DNA of 64,000 nucleotides, taken from Amycolatopsis sp. CA-126428 (lineage in GTDB: Bacteria > Actinomycetota > Actinomycetes > Mycobacteriales > Pseudonocardiaceae). Each line of letters begins with the position of its first letter. Position 1 is the stretch's first letter. A model generated the notes under the pieces. It saw only the letters and a program-made list of their open reading frames with translations, ran no database searches and had not been told where the DNA came from. The stretch is from positions 1 through 64,000 of the forward strand of contig NZ_PPHF01000181.1 of NCBI RefSeq assembly GCF_002904335.1, written 5' to 3'. A program made the position numbers and the translations under genes. This document shows positions 48,527 through 56,448 of the stretch, one piece after another.

Positions 48527-49060
48527 TCACGCCTTCGCCGGCGGCCGGGGGACCGCGGTGACCGACTGGGCCATCAGGTCGAGCACCCGCGCCAGCGCCT
48601 CCGAAGGCGGCGCCGCCGACGCGCGCAGGTCGACCGTGTACTTCGCCGTCTTGTCCGTGTCCCGCGTGTTTTCCCGCTGGGCGGCGGGTTTCACGAGCAC
48701 CTGCGGCGGTTCCCCGGTGTCGCCGGCGGTCGGCGCCAGGGAGCGGATCTCGAGGCTGAAGTGCGTCTCGAAGGTGTCGATCCGCAGGCTGGGCACCGAA
48801 ACCAGGGCCAGCAGCGGCAGTGAGACGTGGACGTCTTCGCCCACCACCGCCTGCTCGTCCGGCGGGCCCGGCGGTTCGACGGGACGGCTGAACGCGAAGT
48901 CGACGGTGCGGACCGCGCCGTGCTCGTCCACGCCGACCCGGCGTACGAAGTCCGCCGAAGCGTCCGCGAGCGCTTCGGCCGCTCGGGCCGCCGACACGAC
49001 GGGCGCGGCGATCATCTGGTCCAGCGACAGGGTGCCGGCCGGCGGATCCGGTGCGGTCAT
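48527..49060 (-). CDS. DUF2589-like protein (third copy)
   Basis: A 177-aa protein. The LSLDQMIAAPVVSAARAAEALADAS N-terminal helix, the VHVSLPLLALVSVPSLRIDTF core and the KYTVDLRASAAPPSEALARVLDLMAQS ending match the layout of the DUF2589 family, which has no known function. The two neighbouring genes upstream encode paralogues with the same helix-sheet-helix order. The 13-nt gap to the previous gene and 3-nt gap to the next indicate one transcript. Confidence 0.75.
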   Translation of the reverse strand: MTAPDPPAGTLSLDQMIAAPVVSAARAAEALADASADFVRRVGVDEHGAVRTVDFAFSRPVEPPGPPDEQAVVGEDVHVSLPLLALVSVPSLRIDTFETHFSLEIRSLAPTAGDTGEPPQVLVKPAAQRENTRDTDKTAKYTVDLRASAAPPSEALARVLDLMAQSVTAVPRPPAKA

Positions 49061-49073
49061 GGCTGTTCTCCTT

Positions 49074-49529
49074 TCACGGCACGTTGTTCGTGGTCATCCG
49101 GTCGAGCAGCCGGGCGAACGCCTCGGGCCGCTCGCCGGTCTCGAAGGTGACCTTGAACTGGGCGACGTCGCCCTCGGTTCCGGGACCCAGTGACGCCAGC
49201 AGCGGAGCCGTGGCGGCCGGGTCGGCCGGCGCGTCCGGGAGCGCGCCGAGACCGAGCAGCCGGGCGCGGAAGCTGACGGTCAGGTCGTGGATCCGCAGCG
49301 GGTGCGGCGGCGCGAGCGCGAGCACCGGGACCTGGATCTCCTGGTCTTCGGCCTCGGGCAGGGTGCCCGGGATCGTGACGGGCAGCAGCTGCGGCGCGCG
49401 GGTGTCGCCGGACTCGTCGAGCGTGTGCCGGCGCAGTTGCCGCACGTGCTCCTCTTCGGCCAGCCGCTGGGCGTCGAGCACCGCGTGGTGCAGCGCCCGC
49501 AGGATGGTCGCGACGGTCTCGGAGCTCAT
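49074..49529 (-). CDS. DUF2589-like protein (second, shorter copy)
   Basis: A 151-aa protein from the ATG at 49529, which overlaps the previous stop (ATGA). It starts with a helix (VATILRALHHAVLDAQRLAE), has the strand-rich centre IQVPVLALAPPHPLRIHDLT and ends FKVTFETGERPEAFARLLDRM, paralleling its neighbours. It is more divergent than the other two, with a longer charged linker after the first helix, and may form a hetero-oligomer with them. Confidence 0.65.
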   Translation of the reverse strand: MSSETVATILRALHHAVLDAQRLAEEEHVRQLRRHTLDESGDTRAPQLLPVTIPGTLPEAEDQEIQVPVLALAPPHPLRIHDLTVSFRARLLGLGALPDAPADPAATAPLLASLGPGTEGDVAQFKVTFETGERPEAFARLLDRMTTNNVP

Positions 49530-50185
49530 TTCGCCGCGACCGCCTTGTCGGCGGGCTTGTCCGGCATGACCGTCGTCACCGGCGCGATCGAGGTCGCCAT
49601 GATGTCGAAGACGCGGGCGAGGCCTTCGGGCATCGCGTGGTTGGTCGCCTTCACCGCCACGTGGTACTTGGCGGAATTGTCCGAGCTGCGGGTGTTCTCC
49701 TGGTGGGTCGCGACCTTGCCGTGCACCGACACCGAGAGGCTGAACGGCCCGATCCGGCCTTCCCCCTTGGCGTCGAGCGAGGCTTCGACGTCCTTGCTGT
49801 CCTTCGACTGCTCGGCGGACTTGACCTCCATGTCGAACGCGACGTCGACGGTGTCCACCTGCAGGTTCGGCACCGGGACCATGGACAGCAACGGCACCGA
49901 CAGGCTGACGTCCTCGGTCACCGTCTGCCCGTCGCCGCCGGCGTCCCCGGTGGGCGGCACCTCGCGCGGGCGCTGGAAGGCGAACTTCACCGTCCGCAGC
50001 CGGGCGAAGCCGGCCGCGTCGGTGACCGGGCCGTCCGCCGGCCGGTCGAAGCCGACGGTGTTGATGTAGGTGGCGGTGGAGTTGGCGAGCATCACCTGCG
50101 CGTTGCAGGCCGCGGTCAGCGGACCGCCGATGAGCGATTCCATCGGCAGTCCCTGGAACTGGTCGGACATCTTTTCGAGAGCCAC
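49526..50185 (-). CDS. DUF2589-family protein (first copy)
   Basis: About 219 aa from GTG 50185 (GGAGA upstream); an ATG at 50170 is an alternative. It shows the family pattern best: MESLIGGPLTAACNAQVMLA, then VSLSVPLLSMVPVPNLQVDT, then KYHVAVKATNHAMPEGLARV with FDIMATS. It is the first gene of the operon, downstream of an AT-richer region with a large palindrome. DUF2589 proteins are widespread and uncharacterised; the repeated linkage of three copies to a YopT-type protease is the notable point. Confidence 0.8.
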   Translation of the reverse strand: MALEKMSDQFQGLPMESLIGGPLTAACNAQVMLANSTATYINTVGFDRPADGPVTDAAGFARLRTVKFAFQRPREVPPTGDAGGDGQTVTEDVSLSVPLLSMVPVPNLQVDTVDVAFDMEVKSAEQSKDSKDVEASLDAKGEGRIGPFSLSVSVHGKVATHQENTRSSDNSAKYHVAVKATNHAMPEGLARVFDIMATSIAPVTTVMPDKPADKAVAAK

Positions 50186-50512
50186 GGTCTTCTCCGATCT
50201 CAGAGGGAAACGACGAGGTGAACTGTAGGCGCGAAACCGCAGAGATGAAGTGTTTCGCGTCGCCATTCGTCAAATCGGCGCAATTACACCATTGTGTTTG
50301 ACGATTTCACGTGAATGCGTCAAAACACTTTCCCGCGGTTTTGCTTCACCGGTCGAGTAGCTTGTGGACGCATCCTGGCCTGCCCCGATCGTGGAGACTG
50401 GGACAAGTGGGCGACGCGCCGGGTTGTCACTCCAATGGCCGTCTGGTCATTCCCGCCCCACGTGATCAGACTCGAAAGGAGTGATCAACCGTGCCGACAA
50501 AACGAGGACGAA
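50186..50512. promoter_or_regulatory. Divergent intergenic region with a palindromic operator candidate
   Basis: This is one of the most AT-rich parts of the window. GTGTTTGACG (50294-50303) and CGTCAAAACAC (50318-50328) form an imperfect inverted repeat around the palindrome TCACGTGA (50307-50314). A further CGTCAAA lies at 50268-50274. It lies between the DUF2589 operon and the start of the type VII-like operon, so a factor bound here could control both. Confidence 0.55.
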
Positions 50513-50788
50513 ATGGCCAGCAGAGAACGGGCGGACGACGCCGGCGACCCGGATGCCGAACACCAGGAGGACCCGCGGATCCTCACCTCCGAAACCGTCA
50601 CGGCGCACCGGGTGAGCGTTTATCTGCACCCCGACGACGCCCGGGTGCTGCGCCAGGGCCGCGTGGACGACGGGGCGGACGCCAACACCCGGATCCGGGC
50701 GTTGCTGGCGGTCTACCGCGCCGACGACCGGGTCCGCGAGCGTGTCGACGCCCTGGCCCGCAGCGCCTCCCGCCGCGGCCGCCACTGA
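50513..50788 (+). CDS. Small protein with a possible ribbon-helix-helix domain
   Basis: A 91-aa protein from the ATG at 50513 (ACGAGGACG upstream). After an acidic N-terminus, RVSVYLHPDDARVLRQGR followed by ANTRIRALLAVYRADDRVRE gives one beta strand followed by two helices, as in ribbon-helix-helix DNA-binding proteins. It lies next to the palindrome and may bind it. The family is not certain. Confidence 0.5.
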   Translation: MASRERADDAGDPDAEHQEDPRILTSETVTAHRVSVYLHPDDARVLRQGRVDDGADANTRIRALLAVYRADDRVRERVDALARSASRRGRH

Positions 50789-50966
50789 GCCGTTCGAGCC
50801 GCGTCCCCCTCGATCGAGTGAGGGGCGGCGACCATGCGTCGCCACGGCCGCCCTATCCGCCCGTGCAGTCTTCGTGTCCACCTGTGCACCCGGGTGGGTC
50901 GCTCTTCTCAACGCGGCCGGCATTGGCCAGGATGGACGCCTGGGTGGCGAGGGAGGACCTTTTTTC

Positions 50967-51398
50967 ATGGCGACTGTGCGCAACGAGGCCGACGCGCGGC
51001 GGCAGCTGCGCGCGGAGCAGCAACGCGAGCCGAACGAGCTGGTCATCGCGGGGCCGGTGACCGTGGCGAGCACCGGCGGCATCGAACTCCACTACGACGG
51101 GGTCGAAGACGTCAAACGGGCCATCGACGAGCGCTACGACGAGCTGAGCCGGCACCTCGAAACGGCCCGCGCCCTCGACACCGGCCTGGCCGACGGCAAG
51201 GGTCCGGTCGCCCACTGGATGCGCCGCTCGTTCGCGGTGCGCGGCGGCGCCGAGGCCGGCGGCGTCCAGGCCGCGCTGCAGTCGTACCTGGCCGAGCTCG
51301 CGGTGCTGCGGCAGACGCTCGGCACCGTCGTGACGATGCACCAGGGCAACGACGAAGAGGCCGCGGCCGCGCTGCCGACGGGGGAAGCGGATGCCTGA
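50967..51398 (+). CDS. Helical protein of a type VII secretion-like locus
   Basis: A 143-aa protein from the ATG at 50967 with GAGGGAGGA upstream. It has a short basic N-terminus, a small beta segment (LVIAGPVTVASTGGIELHYD) and two long helices (VEDVKRAIDERYDELSRHLE, LQSYLAELAVLRQTLGTVV). It overlaps the next gene, a WXG100/PPE-like protein, by eight bases and so probably works with it. No family is recognised with confidence. Confidence 0.6.
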   Translation: MATVRNEADARRQLRAEQQREPNELVIAGPVTVASTGGIELHYDGVEDVKRAIDERYDELSRHLETARALDTGLADGKGPVAHWMRRSFAVRGGAEAGGVQAALQSYLAELAVLRQTLGTVVTMHQGNDEEAAAALPTGEADA

Positions 51399-52596
51399 GT
51401 TCTATTCGACGCACCACGCCCCGACCGCCCGGCAGCGGGTGAAGGCCCGGCGTGTCCGCCGGGAAAAGGCGGTCAACAACCGCGAAGCGACGTTCGGCCG
51501 GATCAACTGGAACAGCTACGAGCACCGCGAACTGTGGGACATGGTGCAGTCGGCCGTCCCCGCGAAGCTCGACCAGCACGCCGCCTGGTGGAAGGAGGTG
51601 GCCGCCGGCGTCAGCTCCGCGACCGACGAGGTGTCGGCGCTGGTCGGAAAGCTGCGGGAGTCGTGGCAGGGGCCGTCGGCGGACCAGGCCACCGAATCGG
51701 TGGGCCGGCTGACCGGCTGGGCGGCGACGGTGGGGGACCACGCCCAGCGCGTCGGCGCCGGCCTCGACACGTACACGTCGGTGGTCACCGAAGCCCGGCA
51801 CCGGATGCCCGAGCCGGTGCACTACTGGGCCGAGCGGTGGTTCCGGCAGGGGTACGCGGTGAAGCGGCTCGACGGTCCCGAGGGCACCTACATGCTGGAC
51901 GACCTGCTCGACGACAAGCTGCCGACGAAGAAGGAAGCCGACGACGCCAAGGCCGCGGCCGTCCGCGTGATGGAACAGTACGAGAGCGCGAGCCACGACG
52001 TCCGCCACCGGCTGCCCCCGGAGTTCGACACGGCCCCGCCGGTGACCGCCGGCTCCGGTTCCGCACCGCGGCCACCGGTGGTCCGGACCCCGCCCGCGCC
52101 GCCGGTCCCCCGCGATCCGCCTGCCCCTCCGGTCCCGCCCACTCCACCCTCGCCGCCGAACGAGGGATTCCACGACGAGCCGGGTGCCGGACCGGACGAC
52201 TCGACGTCGACGGCGTCCGCGCTGCCGCCCACGTTCACCGGCGCCGGGGTCCCGGGCGCCCTCGACGGGGTCATCGGGGCCGCCGGGCCGGGTTCGCCGG
52301 GCGCGGCCGGTTCCGGCTACGGTCCCGGCTTCGCGGGCGTTCCCGTGGCCGGAACGCCGGGCTCCGGGACGCTCAGCGAAGGCGGCCGGGCGGGAGCGGG
52401 CCGGTTCGGAGCCGGGACGGCGGGCTTCGGGCCGGGCGGGACGAGCGGCCGCGGCCCGGCGGGCGGGTACGGCATGTACCCGCCGGGCCAGGGCCCGCGG
52501 CGCGAGGAGGACACCGAGCACCGCGACAAGTACGCGAAGGGCTACGACCTGCTCGACGACCTCCCGCCGGCCTATCCGCCGGTGTTCGGCGAATGA
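51391..52596 (+). CDS. WXG100/PPE-like putative type VII secretion substrate with Pro/Gly-rich tail
   Basis: A 401-aa protein. Residues ~35-140 are helical with NWNSYEHRELWDMVQ and the hinge LRESWQGPSADQATE, where W-x-G (SWQG) matches the WXG100 turn. Helical region extends to ~205. Residues ~210-370 are low-complexity Pro/Gly/Ser with FGPGG and GTSGRGPAGGYG, typical of long ESX substrates. The end (EHRDKYAKGYDLLDD) is charged. It lacks a signal peptide and has a four-base overlap with the following small ESX-like gene. Confidence 0.75.
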   Translation: MPEFYSTHHAPTARQRVKARRVRREKAVNNREATFGRINWNSYEHRELWDMVQSAVPAKLDQHAAWWKEVAAGVSSATDEVSALVGKLRESWQGPSADQATESVGRLTGWAATVGDHAQRVGAGLDTYTSVVTEARHRMPEPVHYWAERWFRQGYAVKRLDGPEGTYMLDDLLDDKLPTKKEADDAKAAAVRVMEQYESASHDVRHRLPPEFDTAPPVTAGSGSAPRPPVVRTPPAPPVPRDPPAPPVPPTPPSPPNEGFHDEPGAGPDDSTSTASALPPTFTGAGVPGALDGVIGAAGPGSPGAAGSGYGPGFAGVPVAGTPGSGTLSEGGRAGAGRFGAGTAGFGPGGTSGRGPAGGYGMYPPGQGPRREEDTEHRDKYAKGYDLLDDLPPAYPPVFGE

Positions 52597-52880
52597 CCGG
52601 CTTCCACGCCGACCCGTCGGCCCTCGACGCGTTGGCGCTGCGCCTGGAGGACACGGCGGACGAGTACCGCTCGGCAGCGGACTCGCTGGCGGCGCCGGAC
52701 GACCTCGGCCCGGCACCGGTCTCGGCGGCGCTCGCCGCGCTGACCGGCGAGTGGTCGGGCAGGATACGAGCGGTGGGAACGGACTTCGCCGGCGCGGCCA
52801 CGGGTGTCCGGACGGCCGCGAAGGCCTACCGGGCCGCGGATGCTGCCGCGGCCGAGGAGCTGGGCCGAGCCGATGGTTGA
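52593..52880 (+). CDS. Small ESX-like (EspC/WXG100-type) helical protein
   Basis: A 95-aa all-helical protein overlapping the upstream gene by ATGA. It begins FHADPSALDALALRLEDTAD, a start typical of EspC-like excreted proteins, and has the central turn LTGEWSGRIRAV with a W-S-G. Such ~100-aa proteins form helical hairpin dimers and are exported by or with type VII systems, here probably with the WXG100/PPE-like partner. Confidence 0.75.
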   Translation: MTGFHADPSALDALALRLEDTADEYRSAADSLAAPDDLGPAPVSAALAALTGEWSGRIRAVGTDFAGAATGVRTAAKAYRAADAAAAEELGRADG

Positions 52881-52951
52881 CCGGGAACACGCCGCCCGCC
52901 GGTCGGCCCGCGCGCCGGGCTGCCTTGTTTCCGGCCGATCGGGCCGTGGCC

Positions 52952-53644
52952 ATGGCTGAGTTCCGCGGCCTCGGCTTCGACCCGGTCCCCGGCAGCCCCG
53001 ACGCGGTGGCCGAAGCCGCCCGCCGCTGTACCGCCGCCGCGGCCGGGCTCGGGGAAATCCGCTCCCCGGGCCCGATCCCCGAGTGGGCCGGCCAGTCCGC
53101 GCAAGCACTCGCGGACCGCGCCGGACGAGCCGCCGCCGGCCTGTCCGCCACCCGGGACGCTCTCCGCGCCGCCGCCGGAGTCCTCGAAGACTGGGCCGGC
53201 ACGCTCGTCGCGAACCACCGCCGGGCCGACGACCTCGACCGGCGCGCCACTGTGGCGCGCCAAGCCGTCACCGCCGCGTACGACGACGTCGAGCAAGCCG
53301 AAACCGAAGCCCAGTTCTCGCCCGCCACCCAGCCGAACCTCACCGAAGCCCGCACCCGGCTCGCGGCCCGCCAGGACGACCTCGACCGCGTCCTCACCGA
53401 AGCCCGCGACCTGGAACGCGCCCACCGCACCGAAGCGACCCGCGTCGCCGAGCGGCTGAGCGCCCTCGGCGACGGGTCCCCCTTGCCGGAAGCGCCCGGC
53501 TTCGCCGGGGTGGCGACCCAGCTGGAGACCTTCTCGGCCGTCGGGCGCGAGCTGGGGGTGACCGTCGCGAAGACGCCCGTCGTGCCGGTCACGCCGCCGC
53601 CGGGTGCCGTCAGCGCGTTCGCCACCGCACTGGGTGGCCGGTGA
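52952..53644 (+). CDS. Helical hairpin protein, probable type VII toxin-scaffold type
   Basis: A 230-aa protein from the ATG at 52952. It opens with a WXG-like module (GFDPVPGSPDAVAEAARRCT, then IPEWAGQSAQALADRAGR with W-A-G) and continues as long heptad-like helices (DDVEQAETEAQF, TRLAARQDDLDRVLTEARDL). It ends in a short Pro/Val linker. The N-terminus resembles the putative T7SS secretion-signal module of larger toxins. The next gene overlaps it as GTGA. Confidence 0.65.
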   Translation: MAEFRGLGFDPVPGSPDAVAEAARRCTAAAAGLGEIRSPGPIPEWAGQSAQALADRAGRAAAGLSATRDALRAAAGVLEDWAGTLVANHRRADDLDRRATVARQAVTAAYDDVEQAETEAQFSPATQPNLTEARTRLAARQDDLDRVLTEARDLERAHRTEATRVAERLSALGDGSPLPEAPGFAGVATQLETFSAVGRELGVTVAKTPVVPVTPPPGAVSAFATALGGR

Positions 53645-54234
53645 AACTGCCCGCCGTTCCGGGGATCACCCCGGTGAACCTGGACTCGGTCGAGCGCACC
53701 ACGGCCGAGCTGCACGCCCTGATGGCCCGGCTGCGCGGTCCCGACGCCGCCCGCGACCTCGGCCTCGAGGCCGCCGCCGTCCAGTGCGCGGAGGTCGCCC
53801 ACGAGCAGCGGGCGGGGCTGCTGGCTCTCGTCGAACACCGGGACGCCGATCCCGCCCTGCTCATCGCCGGGGTCGTCCCGGTCGACAACCCCGGCGAGGC
53901 CGCCGACCTCGGGTACTTCCTCGCCGACCACACCCCCGGTATCCGCGACGTCAGCGATGCGCGCACCGGCCGCGGCTACCCGGTGGTGATCGTCGAGCGG
54001 ATCGGCCTTTCCGGCGCGCAGCTGCAGGCCGTCGTGCTCGACCCGGACCGGCCGCGTGCGGCCGTGTTCACCCTGCACTCCCCCGGCGGCCGCGGCTGGC
54101 TGGAGGTCGCCGGCCTGGCCGGGACGCTCGTCGCCGGCGTCGACCTCACCCCCGCAGGGCCCGCTCCCGGAACTCGCGTGGGGTCCGGCCGGTCGCCCGG
54201 CGGAACGTCCGCGAGAAGTGCGGGGCGCTGGTGA
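53641..54234 (+). CDS. Uncharacterised protein of the type VII-like operon
   Basis: A 197-aa protein from GTG 53641, coupled to the preceding gene. An N-terminal helix (DSVERTTAELHALMARLRG) is followed by alternating strands (LLALVEHRDADPALLIAGVV, GRGYPVVIVERIG, LQAVVLDPDRPRAAVFTLHS). The fold is unknown. Its last ~30 codons, Gly/Ser/Arg-rich, overlap the 3' end of the convergent AraC-type gene by 89 bases. It could be a partner or immunity-type protein for the upstream helical protein; there is no direct evidence. Confidence 0.65.
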   Translation: MKLPAVPGITPVNLDSVERTTAELHALMARLRGPDAARDLGLEAAAVQCAEVAHEQRAGLLALVEHRDADPALLIAGVVPVDNPGEAADLGYFLADHTPGIRDVSDARTGRGYPVVIVERIGLSGAQLQAVVLDPDRPRAAVFTLHSPGGRGWLEVAGLAGTLVAGVDLTPAGPAPGTRVGSGRSPGGTSARSAGRW

Positions 54235-54946
54235 AACCGCAGTCCCGCGCGATCTCCGCGATCCCGCGGCCCGCCTTCGCCGGGTCGGCCAGCAACGCCT
54301 TCGCGCGTTCGACCCGCAGGCCCTTGAGCCGTTCCGAGACGCCTTGGCCGTCGTCGAACAGCTGGTACAGCCGCCGGCGCGAGATGTACAGCGCCTCGGC
54401 GATCTTGTCCGCGCCGAGCGACTGCTCGCCGAGGTGCGCCCGCATGTACTCCAGGGCTTCGCGCCGCCGGGCCGCGAGTGCGTCGACGCGGTCGAGTTCG
54501 ACGCGCAGCGCGCTCCGCAGCACCAGTTCGGCCAGGCCCAGCAGGTGGTGCGCGAGCCCGTGCGGGTCGAGCCGCGGACCGGCCGCCACGACGTGCGCGA
54601 CGGCGCCGGCGAACAGCGCACGCAGCGGCGCGTCGACCTCGACCGGGCGGAACATCAGCGGCCGCAGCTCGGCGAAGGAGATCGACAGCTTCGCCGCGGC
54701 GACGGTCAGCATCACGACGCCGGAGGGCTGCAGGTGCAGCGTCGCGTCGGCGAACGTCAGCTTCGCGCCGGATTCGCTGTCCCGTCCCACGCGCGGGACG
54801 GGACAGCGCAGCAGCAGCTGGACGTCCTCGGGGTCCTTGCGGCCGCCGAGGATGGCGGCGCGCGCGGCCGCCGCCCCGGACGCGCGGACGACGAGGTACC
54901 CGTTCGCGGGGACGTCCAACGACTGCGGCTCGGCCATCGGCACCAT
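54146..54946 (-). CDS. AraC-family transcriptional regulator
   Basis: A 266-aa protein from the ATG at 54946. It has a beta-rich N-terminal sensor-like half and a C-terminal double helix-turn-helix: LGADKIAEALYISRRRLYQL and RGIAEIARDCGFTSAPHFSR, then FRRATGRTPREFRERAL, the canonical AraC ending. The start is 39 bases from the divergent EspG-family gene, while its 3' end overlaps the convergent 53641-54234 gene, so it may control the surrounding locus. Confidence 0.88.
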   Translation of the reverse strand: MVPMAEPQSLDVPANGYLVVRASGAAAARAAILGGRKDPEDVQLLLRCPVPRVGRDSESGAKLTFADATLHLQPSGVVMLTVAAAKLSISFAELRPLMFRPVEVDAPLRALFAGAVAHVVAAGPRLDPHGLAHHLLGLAELVLRSALRVELDRVDALAARRREALEYMRAHLGEQSLGADKIAEALYISRRRLYQLFDDGQGVSERLKGLRVERAKALLADPAKAGRGIAEIARDCGFTSAPHFSRTFRRATGRTPREFRERALRG

Positions 54947-54985
54947 GGTGCCCGACGACGGCCGCTCGGCTCGGGAAGGGGGACC

Positions 54986-55759
54986 ATGGCGCGGCGCACC
55001 GCGACGGCGGCGGGAGTGATCCTGTCGCATCTGGAATTCGATCTCCTCTGGGAGGACCTGGGGCCGGGCGGGCCACCGCCGTACCCGTTCGACGTGCCGT
55101 CGCACGGCGCGACGCACGCCGAACGCGACGACCTGGGCGTCCGGGTGTTCGCCGGCCTCGCCGAGGCGGGGTTCACCGACGGGGACGACGTCGACCCGGA
55201 ACTGGCCGACCTGGTCGTGCTGCTGGGTTCGCCGACGGTGAGCGTCGACGCGCTGGTGCTGGGTGAAGCGCCGTGGCGGCTGCTCGCGGCGGCGCGGGCC
55301 GGCGCCGGCGTGCTCGCCGTGCTGGACGACCGCGACCTGGTGCTGGAGCCGGTGCGCCCGGACGGCCTGGTCCCCGCGGTGGCCCGGATGGTGGGCGACC
55401 TCGAGGCGGGCCCGGGTGACCAGCTGCGGCTGCCGCGTGCGGCGTACTCGGCGGCGATGGACGCCTACGCGCGCAGCGGGTACGACGCGTTCGAGCGGGC
55501 GCTGAGCACGGCCGGGATCACCGGCCGCGCGGTCCGGCCGCTGGCGACGCTGGTGACGGCGCAGCGGTACGCGGCCGGCCAGCTGGCGGCGACCGGCCCG
55601 GCGGGCCGGAGCCCGGTACTGGCCTGGTTCGACACGGCGGCCGGCCGGTACGCGGTGACCCCGGAGGACGTGGGCGGTGAGCCCTGGGTGACGGTGACCC
55701 CGGCCGACGGCGCCTGGCTGGCCGACCGCCTGGCGCGCATGGTCGACGACGTCCGCTGA
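54986..55759 (+). CDS. ESX secretion-associated protein, EspG family
   Basis: A 257-aa protein from the ATG at 54986 (GGGAAGGGGGA upstream). VILSHLEFDLLWEDLG at the start, GEAPWRLLAAARAGAGVLAV in the middle and the LDTAAGRYAVTP-like ending (WFDTAAGRYAVTPED) are characteristic of EspG, the cytosolic chaperone that binds PE/PPE-type substrates of type VII secretion. It supports reading the neighbouring helical genes as T7SS substrates. No EccC, EccB or MycP core genes are in the window. Confidence 0.82.
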   Translation: MARRTATAAGVILSHLEFDLLWEDLGPGGPPPYPFDVPSHGATHAERDDLGVRVFAGLAEAGFTDGDDVDPELADLVVLLGSPTVSVDALVLGEAPWRLLAAARAGAGVLAVLDDRDLVLEPVRPDGLVPAVARMVGDLEAGPGDQLRLPRAAYSAAMDAYARSGYDAFERALSTAGITGRAVRPLATLVTAQRYAAGQLAATGPAGRSPVLAWFDTAAGRYAVTPEDVGGEPWVTVTPADGAWLADRLARMVDDVR

Positions 55760-55776
55760 GCAGTCTCCCGCGGCCC

Positions 55777-55822
55777 GTCGTGAGTGGTAAGGCGGGTTCT
55801 AACCCGCCTTACCACTCACGAC
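55777..55822. terminator. Very long perfect hairpin (22-bp stem)
   Basis: The arms 55777-55798 and 55801-55822 pair perfectly around a 2-nt loop; the core arm reads CGTGAGTGGTAAGGCGGGTT. It lies between the convergent EspG-family and YbaB-like genes and can terminate both. Confidence 0.88.
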
Positions 55823-55828
55823 CCGCTG

Positions 55829-56188
55829 TCACGTTGCCCAGGTCGCCGGGACCAGGGTGTCCTCGTCGGGCTCCGGCGGCCGGCGGCGAGGGCGCGCGGC
55901 CGTCCTGGGTTCGTCCGGCAGCAAGTCCCCGAGCAGCTCGCGGCCTTGTCGCAGGGCAGCCGCACCCGCCTCCGCGGACAGCCGCCGGATGACCCCGGCC
56001 AGCTCTCCCGGCGACCGGGCCGGCGCCCACCGGTCGAACCGCAAATCCACCAGCGCCCCGTGCAGATCGACCACCACCGCGATCCCGTCGCCCGCCGCGG
56101 CGGCGCGGATCGCCGCGAGCCGGGCCCCGTATCCCGGCTCCGGGGCCGCGAAAGCGTCGTCGGCCAGCTCCACCGCCGTCCTGGTCAC
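55829..56188 (-). CDS. YbaB/EbfC-like protein of the type VII locus (second)
   Basis: A 119-aa protein from GTG 56188, overlapping the previous stop as GTGA. The central part (GIAVVVDLHGALVDLRFD followed by a helix) has the two-strand-helix pattern of small YbaB/EbfC-like proteins often encoded beside ESX substrates. The tail is Arg/Pro-rich. DNA binding or a chaperone role is possible. Confidence 0.55.
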   Translation of the reverse strand: MTRTAVELADDAFAAPEPGYGARLAAIRAAAAGDGIAVVVDLHGALVDLRFDRWAPARSPGELAGVIRRLSAEAGAAALRQGRELLGDLLPDEPRTAARPRRRPPEPDEDTLVPATWAT

Positions 56189-56448
56189 TGGGCCCGCCAG
56201 CTGTCCGGTGTGGTCTCTTCCGCGGCTTCCCCCGGCTCCGGCAGGCCGAGGGCGGCCACGCCGTCCCGGGTGTGCCACAGGGAAGCCGTGGCCCGCGCCG
56301 ACGCGGCCGCCGTCAGCAGCAGGATCCGGCGCGCCAGCTCGTCGGGCTCCAGCCGCAGCGCCGCGGCTTCCAGGGTCAGCTCCTGCAGCGCCCCACCGGG
56401 CGCGACCTCGACGGCGACCGTCCGGTCGGCGGCTTTTCCGGTGATCAC
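56185..56448 (-). CDS. YbaB/EbfC-like protein of the type VII locus (first)
   Basis: An 87-aa protein from GTG 56448, overlapping the CHAP-hydrolase stop as GTGA. It shows the DRTVAVEVAPGGALQELTLE strand pair and a helical ELARRILLLTAAASARAT segment of YbaB-like proteins. It is one of two adjacent paralogue-like genes in the operon with two cell-wall hydrolases. Confidence 0.55.
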   Translation of the reverse strand: MITGKAADRTVAVEVAPGGALQELTLEAAALRLEPDELARRILLLTAAASARATASLWHTRDGVAALGLPEPGEAAEETTPDSWRAQ

